Positions 57,631-64,000 of a DNA stretch of 64,000 bases are shown piece after piece. The notes under the pieces are model-generated. The model made no database searches, was not told the origin of the DNA, and saw nothing but the letters and a program-made list of their open reading frames with translations. How positions within the stretch are numbered: position 1 is the first letter of the stretch; the number at the start of each line of letters is the position of its first letter. Position numbers and translations under genes: made by a program. This DNA comes from Hymenobacter sp. BT18 (lineage in GTDB: Bacteria > Bacteroidota > Bacteroidia > Cytophagales > Hymenobacteraceae), in the NCBI RefSeq assembly GCF_012273015.1, contig NZ_CP050954.1, positions 682,001 to 746,000 on the forward strand. Reading direction: 5' to 3'.

Positions 57631-60600
57631 ATGATTGCAGAAACCTTTATCCGGCGTCCCGTCACGGCCATTGTCATCTCCCTGGTGATAGTGCTGGTGG
57701 GGGTGCTGGCCATCCTGAATCTGCCCGTGGGGCAGTACCCGGAAATCACCCCGCCCACGGTATCGGTGAGCGGTACCTATACCGGGGCCGATGCCCAGAC
57801 GGTGGAGCAGACGGTGGCTACGCCCGTGGAGGTGCAGGTAAACGGCACGCCCGGCATGACCTACCTGCAAAGCAACAGCACCAGCAACGGGCAGATGAGC
57901 ATGACGGTGAACTTCGAGGTAGGCACCGACATCAACATTGCCGCCCTCGACGTGCAGAACCGCGTGGGAATTGCCCAGCCTACCCTGCCTCAAGAAGTGC
58001 AGCGCCTGGGCCTCATTGTACGCAAGCGCAACCCCAGCATTCTGATGCTGGTGGCCATGTACTCGCCCAAAGGCACCCACAGCACCACCTTCCTCGACAA
58101 CTACGCCAACGTCTTCATCAAAGACGCCCTGCTGCGCACCAAAGGCGTGGGCGACATCGTGAGCCGGGCCGACGACTTCTCCATGCGCGTGTGGCTGAAC
58201 CCGGATAAGCTCAGCCAGCTTGGCGTAACAGCCCAGGAAGTGACGGCCGCCATTCAGGAGCAGAACGCCCAGATTGCGGCTGGCTCCATTGGCGCGCCTC
58301 CCGCCCAAACCGGGCAGACCTTTGAGTACATCGTGTTCGTGAAAGGCCGCCTGACCAACACCGAGGAGTTCGGCAATGTCATCGTGAAAACCCGGCCCGA
58401 GGATGGCTCGGTAGTCTACCTCAAGGATGTGGCGCGGCTGGAGCTGGGCAAGTTCAACTACGCCAACAATTCCTTTGTGGACGGCAAGCGCGCCGCCTAC
58501 CTGCTCGTGTATCAGGCGCCCGGGGCTAACGCCCTGGAAACCTTCGACAACGTGAACAAGACGATGGAGCAGCTTAAAAAGCAGTTCCCCGCCGACCTGG
58601 CGTACGTGGTGCCGTTTGAGTCGGCCACGGTGGTGAAGGTGTCCATCAACGAGGTACTGCACACGCTGGTGGAAGCCCTGGTGCTGGTTATCATTGTGGT
58701 GTTTCTGTTTCTGCAGAGCTGGCGCTCCACGCTTATTCCGGTGCTGGCTATTCCGGTGTCCATCATCGGCACGTTTATCTTCTTTCTGCCGCTGGGCTTC
58801 ACCATCAACACGCTCACCATGTTCGGCTTTGTGCTGGCCATCGGCATTGTGGTGGACGACGCCATTGTGGTGGTGGAGGCCGTGGAGCACAACATGAACG
58901 AGCGGGGCCTGAGCCCCTTGGACGCCACGCTGGCGGCCATGCGCGAAATTTCGGCTCCCGTTATTGCCATTGCCCTGATTCTGGCGGCGGTGTTCGTGCC
59001 AGTCGGCTTTATTCCCGGCATCACCGGGCGCCTTTACCAGCAGTTCGCCATTACCATTGCCATATCGGTAGTCATTTCGGCTTTCGTGGCCTTGTCGCTC
59101 ACGCCCGCCTTGTGCGTGCTGCTGCTCAAGCCCCACAAGCGCGACGAGAATTCGAAAGGCCTGGATAAGTTCTTCTACAAGTTCAACACCTGGTTTGACC
59201 GCGTGACCGGTAAGTACGGCAACGGGGTGCAGCGCGGCATTAAGCATTCCCGCCTGGTGGTCGTGCTGCTGGTGTGTATTATTGCGGGCACGGGTTTGCT
59301 GTTTAAGAGCAAGCCTTCCGGCTTTATCCCAACCGAGGATGAGGGCCGCTTGTTCGTGACGTTCACCCTGCCCGAGGCCTCCTCAACGGAGCGTACGGTA
59401 AGCACCCTGAAGGAGGTCATGAAGGAACTCAGCCAGATTAAAGGCATCAAGCACTACGCCGGTTTGGGGGGGCTGAACGTGGTAAACTTCTCATCCAAGT
59501 CGAACAGCGGCACCGTGTTCTGCCAGCTGGAGCCCTGGGAAGACCGCAAAGACAAAGAGCTACAGCTCCAGGGCCTGATTGCCACCGTGCAGCAGCGCCT
59601 GAGCCGCTTGCGCGAAGCCAACATCGTGGTGATTTCGCCCCCGGCCATTCCCGGCCTGGGCAACAGCGGGGGCTTCTCTTTCATCTTGCAGGAGCGTGAG
59701 GCCGGCGGCGACGTTAAAAAGTTTGATGCTACCCTGCAGGCTTTCGTCGGCAAGTTGCGCAAGCGGCCGGAAATCGTAAATCCTTTCTCGTTCTTCACGG
59801 CAAATACCCCTGGCTACCAGCTCACCATCGACCGGGAGAAAGCCAAGAAGCTAGGCGTAAGCATTGCCGACATCGGCACGGCATTGCGCACCTACCTGGG
59901 CTCGGCCTACGTGAACGACTTTACGGTGTATGGCCGCAACTTCCGCGTAGTCACGCAAGCTGACAGCATGTACCGCGGCGACATCAGCAACCTGGGGCAG
60001 TACTACGTGCGCAACAGCCAGGGCGGCATGGTGCCGTTGAGCACGCTCACCACCTACAAGCGCACGGAGTCGGCTCCGCTCATCTCCCACTACAACCTGT
60101 TCCGCTCGGCCGAAATCAACGGGGCGGCCGCGCCCGGCTACTCCTCCGGCGACGCCCTGAAGGCCCTGGAGGAAACCGCCGCGCAGAGTTTGCCCGCCGG
60201 CTATGGCTACGAGTTTTCGGGCTTGAGCCGGGAAGAGCAGCTGGCCGGCGGTCAAACAGTGTACATCTTCGCCTTGTCCATTGTGTTCGTGTTCCTGTTT
60301 CTGGCGGCCCTCTACGAAAGCTGGTCGGTACCTTTCTCGGTGCTGCTGGCCGTGCCGCTGGGCGCCTTTGGAGCCATCCTGGCCTTGTTCTTCCTGCCCA
60401 AGCTCACCAACAACGTCTACGCCCAGATCGGCCTGATTACGCTGATTGGTTTGTCGGCCAAAAACGCCATCCTCATTATCGAATTTGCCAAGGAGCGGGT
60501 AGATAAGGGGATGCCCCTGGTAGATGCTACCCTGGAAGCCGTGCGCCTGCGCTTACGTCCTATCGTGATGACGTCCCTGGCCTTTATCCTGGGGGTGCTG

Positions 60601-60852
60601 CCCCTAGTATTTGCCTCCGGGGCCGGGGCCCAGAGCCGGCAGACCATTGGCTGGACGGTACTCGGGGGCATGCTCTCGGCCACGCTGCTGGCCATCTTCA
60701 TCGTGCCCGTGCTGTATGTGCTGATTACGCGCTTCGCCTACGGCAAGGAGAAGCTGGCAGAGCTGGAAGCCAGCTACCAGCCCGACGAGGAGCACGGCGG
60801 CCCCGCTGCCGACGGCAACGCAGGCAACCACCCCGCCCCGCTACCGGCCTAA
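57631..60852 (+). CDS. RND (HAE1-type) multidrug efflux transporter
   Basis: 1073 residues with the AcrB/MexB architecture: TM1 ITAIVISLVIVLVGVLAI, porter domain motifs AQTVEQTVATPVEVQVNG and GVGDIVSRADDFSMRVWLNP, TM4 GIVVDDAIVVVEAVEHNMNE with the proton-relay Asp pair, the FAITIAISVVISAFVALSLTPALC TM6 signature, a second porter half, and C-terminal TM helices ending SATLLAIFIVPVLYVLITRF. It uses the proton gradient to export drugs or hydrophobic compounds. Third gene of the operon; a 61-bp gap precedes it. Confidence 0.95.
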   Translation: MIAETFIRRPVTAIVISLVIVLVGVLAILNLPVGQYPEITPPTVSVSGTYTGADAQTVEQTVATPVEVQVNGTPGMTYLQSNSTSNGQMSMTVNFEVGTDINIAALDVQNRVGIAQPTLPQEVQRLGLIVRKRNPSILMLVAMYSPKGTHSTTFLDNYANVFIKDALLRTKGVGDIVSRADDFSMRVWLNPDKLSQLGVTAQEVTAAIQEQNAQIAAGSIGAPPAQTGQTFEYIVFVKGRLTNTEEFGNVIVKTRPEDGSVVYLKDVARLELGKFNYANNSFVDGKRAAYLLVYQAPGANALETFDNVNKTMEQLKKQFPADLAYVVPFESATVVKVSINEVLHTLVEALVLVIIVVFLFLQSWRSTLIPVLAIPVSIIGTFIFFLPLGFTINTLTMFGFVLAIGIVVDDAIVVVEAVEHNMNERGLSPLDATLAAMREISAPVIAIALILAAVFVPVGFIPGITGRLYQQFAITIAISVVISAFVALSLTPALCVLLLKPHKRDENSKGLDKFFYKFNTWFDRVTGKYGNGVQRGIKHSRLVVVLLVCIIAGTGLLFKSKPSGFIPTEDEGRLFVTFTLPEASSTERTVSTLKEVMKELSQIKGIKHYAGLGGLNVVNFSSKSNSGTVFCQLEPWEDRKDKELQLQGLIATVQQRLSRLREANIVVISPPAIPGLGNSGGFSFILQEREAGGDVKKFDATLQAFVGKLRKRPEIVNPFSFFTANTPGYQLTIDREKAKKLGVSIADIGTALRTYLGSAYVNDFTVYGRNFRVVTQADSMYRGDISNLGQYYVRNSQGGMVPLSTLTTYKRTESAPLISHYNLFRSAEINGAAAPGYSSGDALKALEETAAQSLPAGYGYEFSGLSREEQLAGGQTVYIFALSIVFVFLFLAALYESWSVPFSVLLAVPLGAFGAILALFFLPKLTNNVYAQIGLITLIGLSAKNAILIIEFAKERVDKGMPLVDATLEAVRLRLRPIVMTSLAFILGVLPLVFASGAGAQSRQTIGWTVLGGMLSATLLAIFIVPVLYVLITRFAYGKEKLAELEASYQPDEEHGGPAADGNAGNHPAPLPA

Positions 60853-60865
60853 AGAAAAGAAACAC

Positions 60866-60925
60866 CCTGCCTAACGAAAACGGGGCGCGACCAGAATTGG
60901 TCGCGCCCCGTTTTCGTTAGGCAGG
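60866..60925. terminator. long perfect hairpin terminator, RND operon/S74 gene
   Basis: 28-bp perfect arms (60866-60893 and 60898-60925) with a 4-nt loop. AAAACGGGG/CCCCGTTTT inside the stem gives a T-run on both strands. Between convergent genes. Confidence 0.75.
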
Positions 60926-60967
60926 CTTGGTGCGCATAGACGCCCACTGTTAGAGCCATTATCTGGG

Positions 60968-63466
60968 CTAACGTTGTACTTGGGAAGTTGGAGAAAGCAG
61001 TTGCTGGAGGCGGGCCACCTGCTCCTGCAGGCTGAGCAGGGAAGCGTGGTCGGCGGCGGCTTGGGCGGCCCCGGCGCGGAGCTCCTCGATCTGCCGTTGC
61101 TGCTCACGTAGGGCCTCCAGCAGTACGGGGGTCAGCTGCGCGTAGTTCACCGACTTATACCCTTGAGGATCTGTGCTTACCAGCTCAGGAAAGACTTTTT
61201 CCACTTCCTGGGCCAGCAGGCCAATCTGCTCCTTTCCGGCAGTGCCTCCGTGCTGCACCCCCAAGGCATTCCACTGGTAGCGCACCCCACGAAGTTGCAG
61301 CACATCGTTGAGCGCGTGGGCAAGTGGGCGCACCTGCTCTTTGAAACGGGCATCGGATGTCAGGCTGACGCCGTTGGCTGTGACCGTGCCGTAGAAGGCG
61401 GCCGAGCCGCTGGGATACAGCGTCAGCGCGTCGCGCAGGTTGCCCTGGAAGGTGGTCCGCATGATCAAGGACAGGCTGGTGCTGCTGGTGGGGTTCGGAA
61501 TGCGGGCCTGCACGTAGGCGGCGGGCGTGCCGCTGTTGTAGGGCGCCAGGAACAGGTGGCCCGGCAGGTACACCGACTGACTTTCGCCCACGTTCGGGTC
61601 TTCAATCAGGTACAGGTCGCCGGGGGCGGGCACGTCGAGGGGGCCGCGGGGGGCGGCGGTGCCCACGCCCAGGCGGGCGCCGTTCTGGCTGAGCAGGCTT
61701 AGGGCCAGAATGTTGCCGGTACCCGGGGCGCTGCTGCCCGCGGCCGTGCCGGCGGTGTTCAGGTAAAACTCCAGGGCGTTGCTGGTGCTGCCCTGGGCGT
61801 GGCGGGCGCGCAGGAAGTGGCGGTAGCCGCCGTTGCGCCAGGCGAAGCTCATCGCCACCGGGTCGTTGCCGCCGTCGGCGTCGGCGCCGCCCTGCACTTC
61901 CAGGCGGGCGGCCGGGGCCGCCGAGCCCACGCCCACCCGGTTGCTGGTGCCGGCGTTGAGCAGCAGCGGGCCGGCCGTGTTTTCCAGCACCGTGCTGTTG
62001 CCGCCGGCCGTGGCGGGCCGCGCCACGAGGTTGGAGCCGTTGTGCTCTAGCTTCAGCGAGGTGGCGGTGCTGTTGCCGGTCAGGCCCACGTACAGGCCGC
62101 CTTCGGCTAGGCTGCCTCCGCCTACCGTGGCCCGGTAGCCCGTAGCCAGCGTGCCCGTGCCCAGGCCCACCCGGCCGTCGTAGAGCAGGCGCAGGCCTTC
62201 GCGGTAGTTCTGGCTGGCGGCGCCGTAGGAGCCGGAGTTGCCGATGCCCACCTGCAGGGAGAGACCCAGCTCGGCCCCGCCGGCCCGCATCACGGCCGTA
62301 GTGCCATCGTGCCCCCAGTAGAGGTGGTCCCAGGGCGCAGTGGGCGCGCGCAGGCCTATGGAGGAGGAAACCACGTCGAGGGCCAGCTCCGGGGTGCTGG
62401 TGCTAATGCCTACCTTACTGGTTAGCTTGGCGGGGTAGAGGTCGTCGTTGTTCTGGGTCCACTGCGGGTCCTGAAAGGTCACGCTGCCATTGGCCTGCTG
62501 GGTGAGTACCTGGCCGGCCTGCCCGGCCGTGGGCGGCAGCAAGTAGGCCGCCGCGGGCTGCACGAAGCCCAGCGTGGGGCGCGGCCCGGTCAGGCTGCCC
62601 GTGGCCGCGCCGCACTGACTGCCGGTGCCGGCCACCACCAGACGGGCGTTGAGGGCGGGTATGGTGGCCACCGCGTCGTCGGTGCCGATGCTGGCTTTCT
62701 GAAAGCAGGTCTGCACCACCAGGCTGCTGGTGCCGTCCCACTCAAACGGGCCGCCGTTGAACACCAGCGTCAGCGGCTGCCCGGGGGCCGGCAGCGTCAC
62801 CGTGCCGGTGTACACCGTCGTCAGGTTCGTGCTGAACGTGGTGCCCAGGGTGGTGGCCGAGGTCTGGCCCAGCGCCAGGGTAAAGTTGTCGTAGGACTGG
62901 ATGGCGCTGCGGTTCGTGACCAGGTAGCTTAGCGCGGAAATCAGCCCGGGGCGTAGGCCCCAGCTTTGTAGCACGCTGGCCGGGTAGATGCACTCGGTGC
63001 GGGCCGAGTTGGACCCGCCGCGAAACGGGCCGTTGCCGTAGGGCGTCGCGCCGGAAGGAATGGGCACGGTACCGGCCACCTGCACCGGGCCGGGGCCCAC
63101 CTGCAGGCCCGTGGCCGCGTCATAGCTCACGGTACCCGCGTCGGCCAGGCGCAGCCACTTGGGCGCGCTGCTACTGCCGCTATTGTAGTAGAAGCCCGGC
63201 CCGCTGGCCCCGCTGCCGCCGGTCTGGTACACGATGAGGCCGGCGGCGGGCGCGGGCAGGGCCTTCGCGTCGGGCACGCGGGGCAGCAGCAGGCCCTTGT
63301 CGGAACTGACGATGTCGAGGGCGGCGGAGGCGTCGGGGGCGGTGGTGCCGATGCCCACGGCCCCGGCGGGCACGGTTTGGGCCAGAGCGGTGGGGGCCAG
63401 CGGCAGGGCCGCCAGAGCCAGCAGCAGGACGGCGCGGCGCGGCGCCCGAACGAGGAGAGAAAGCAT
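60968..63466 (-). CDS. surface protein with C-terminal peptidase S74 intramolecular chaperone
   Basis: 832 residues. Signal peptide (RRAVLLLALAALPLAPTALA), then a Gly/Ala/Ser-rich tail-fibre-like stalk with segments GAVGIGTTAPDASAALDIVS, NSGSSSAPKWLRLADAGT and LGVGTAAPRGPLDVPAPGD. Residues about 720-790 are an S74 endosialidase-type chaperone: SLTSDARFKEQVRPLAHALNDVL, LRGVRYQWNALG, QIGLLAQEVEKVFPELVSTD, KSVNYAQLTPVLLEAL. A final coiled coil (REQQRQIEELRAG) follows. S74 domains help trimeric fibres fold and then self-cleave. No T9SS domain is seen. ATG at 63466, with a promoter at 63510-63539. Confidence 0.82.
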   Translation of the reverse strand: MLSLLVRAPRRAVLLLALAALPLAPTALAQTVPAGAVGIGTTAPDASAALDIVSSDKGLLLPRVPDAKALPAPAAGLIVYQTGGSGASGPGFYYNSGSSSAPKWLRLADAGTVSYDAATGLQVGPGPVQVAGTVPIPSGATPYGNGPFRGGSNSARTECIYPASVLQSWGLRPGLISALSYLVTNRSAIQSYDNFTLALGQTSATTLGTTFSTNLTTVYTGTVTLPAPGQPLTLVFNGGPFEWDGTSSLVVQTCFQKASIGTDDAVATIPALNARLVVAGTGSQCGAATGSLTGPRPTLGFVQPAAAYLLPPTAGQAGQVLTQQANGSVTFQDPQWTQNNDDLYPAKLTSKVGISTSTPELALDVVSSSIGLRAPTAPWDHLYWGHDGTTAVMRAGGAELGLSLQVGIGNSGSYGAASQNYREGLRLLYDGRVGLGTGTLATGYRATVGGGSLAEGGLYVGLTGNSTATSLKLEHNGSNLVARPATAGGNSTVLENTAGPLLLNAGTSNRVGVGSAAPAARLEVQGGADADGGNDPVAMSFAWRNGGYRHFLRARHAQGSTSNALEFYLNTAGTAAGSSAPGTGNILALSLLSQNGARLGVGTAAPRGPLDVPAPGDLYLIEDPNVGESQSVYLPGHLFLAPYNSGTPAAYVQARIPNPTSSTSLSLIMRTTFQGNLRDALTLYPSGSAAFYGTVTANGVSLTSDARFKEQVRPLAHALNDVLQLRGVRYQWNALGVQHGGTAGKEQIGLLAQEVEKVFPELVSTDPQGYKSVNYAQLTPVLLEALREQQRQIEELRAGAAQAAADHASLLSLQEQVARLQQLLSPTSQVQR

Positions 63467-63509
63467 GGGCAAGCAGGCAGACGAAGAATGGACGAAGGCG
63501 GCTATACAC

Positions 63510-63539
63510 CAAAAATACGACCCGGCGCGGCTCCGCCAA
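63510..63539 (-). promoter_or_regulatory. promoter of the S74 surface protein gene
   Basis: Exact -7 box TATTTTTG (63510-63517) and -33 TTG (63537-63539) on the minus strand, 19 nt apart; ATG 43 nt downstream. Confidence 0.65.
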
Positions 63540-63690
63540 ATCCTGCCCGCCTGCCCCGAATAGTAGGCAGACAACCGGATTTGGTAGGTGAGGCCGCGTC
63601 CTGGGCAGGGCGGGAACCGGGAAACGCCGGAGAATCCGGTATATTTATCCGGTCTTTACTATATATAAAATCCGCCGTTACCACCCCCCA

Positions 63691-64000
63691 ATGCGGCAAA
63701 CGCTTCTCTTCCTTTGCTTTAGCGGTATCTTTCTCCTGCCTTTGTTCAGGGCCGGCGCCAGTCCACCCGACTCGGCGCGGGTACGGCAGCTGCGCCAACT
63801 AGCCCAGGAACAGGCCCATACCAACCCTGACTTATCCCGGGCTACCCTGGCGAAGGCGCTGGCCCGGGCCCGCCAGACCGGTGATGCTGCCGGCGAGCGG
63901 GGCGTGCTTAACGATTTGGTAGACCTCAACGGCCGCCTCAACGAGCAGGCCGCCGCACTGCGCTACCTCAACGCCGTACAGCGCCTGGCCACCCGGGCGC
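63691..64000 (+). CDS. secreted TPR-type protein, N-terminus only
   Basis: The first 103 codons from the ATG at 63691, open at the window end. A signal peptide MRQTLLFLCFSGIFLLPLF is followed by helices LRQLAQEQAHTNPDLSRATLAKALARARQTGDAAGERGVLNDLVDLN, the pattern of tetratricopeptide repeats. Such N-termini often belong to TPR histidine kinases or TPR-LuxR regulators of Bacteroidota, but the output domain is outside the window. Confidence 0.65.
   Translation, partial: MRQTLLFLCFSGIFLLPLFRAGASPPDSARVRQLRQLAQEQAHTNPDLSRATLAKALARARQTGDAAGERGVLNDLVDLNGRLNEQAAALRYLNAVQRLATRA

Noticed and set aside
57577..59247. 556-codon antisense ORF opposite the RND transporter gene
   Set aside because: It lies entirely opposite a clear RND gene and its product is His/Gly/Val-rich without any family motif; a shadow ORF of high-GC coding DNA.
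1..64000. CRISPR array, IS element, integrase or prophage
   Set aside because: Repeats seen are coding tandem repeats, palindromes or duplicated domains; no spaced direct repeats, transposase or integrase genes were found.

Overview
The window looks like a chromosomal segment of a GC-rich Bacteroidota of the order Cytophagales, most likely Hymenobacter or a close relative. The grounds are: promoters with the Bacteroidota -7 box TAnnTTTG and a -33 TTG; weak or absent Shine-Dalgarno sequences; several large secreted proteins with type IX secretion (T9SS) C-terminal sorting domains; and high GC with long antisense shadow ORFs. I see no tRNA, rRNA, CRISPR array, transposase or integrase.

Layout. 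1-2550 (minus strand): a Ro60/TROVE gene cut by the window edge, a PcfJ-like gene upstream of it, and further upstream a promoter-to-terminator unit that looks like a structured small RNA. 2.8-9.5 kb: Nudix hydrolase, histone-deacetylase-like amidohydrolase, J-domain protein, alpha/beta hydrolase, lipoprotein, ferritin-like YciE/F protein and cyanophycinase. 9.6-19.6 kb: glycosyltransferase, formyl-THF deformylase, bestrophin, a STAS plus degenerate carbonic anhydrase fusion, two methyltransferases, an FAD monooxygenase, and a coupled hydrolase/desaturase pair. 19.7-24.4 kb: UvrA-like protein, a SpoIIAA/STAS-like protein and an LRR-kinase fusion. 24.5-27.4 kb: SAM-I riboswitch, cystathionine gamma-synthase-type enzyme and homoserine dehydrogenase (methionine branch). 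27.5-39.4 kb: NCS1 transporter, SelO, a T9SS protein, a YfiT-like protein, a three-gene operon of unknown small proteins, esterase, GNAT, GreB-like factor and amine oxidase. 40-54.4 kb: a secretome block with a 1411-residue repeat adhesin, S1/P1 nuclease, RecE-like nuclease, and three consecutive same-strand exoenzymes (GH18 chitinase, metzincin protease, GH64 beta-1,3-glucanase). These three share a beta/gamma-crystallin + CBM6 + T9SS tail. 55-60.9 kb: TolC-MFP-RND efflux operon. 61-64 kb: an S74-chaperone surface protein and the start of a TPR protein.

Functional reading. The chitinase, protease and glucanase look like a coordinated set for attacking fungal cell walls, exported by T9SS with interchangeable tails. 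The tails of the chitinase and glucanase genes are nearly identical at DNA level. The riboswitch-CGS-hom block is a normal methionine-controlled unit. Most other genes are single-gene housekeeping or accessory functions.

The observations I rate highest are the Ro60/PcfJ/small-RNA locus, the exoenzyme cassette with homogenised tails, the catalytically degenerate STAS-carbonic anhydrase fusion without a transporter, the -7 boxes placed only 4-7 nt before ATG codons (predicted leaderless mRNAs), and several intergenic inverted-repeat elements. All functional calls are from reading the sequence; no database search was run.
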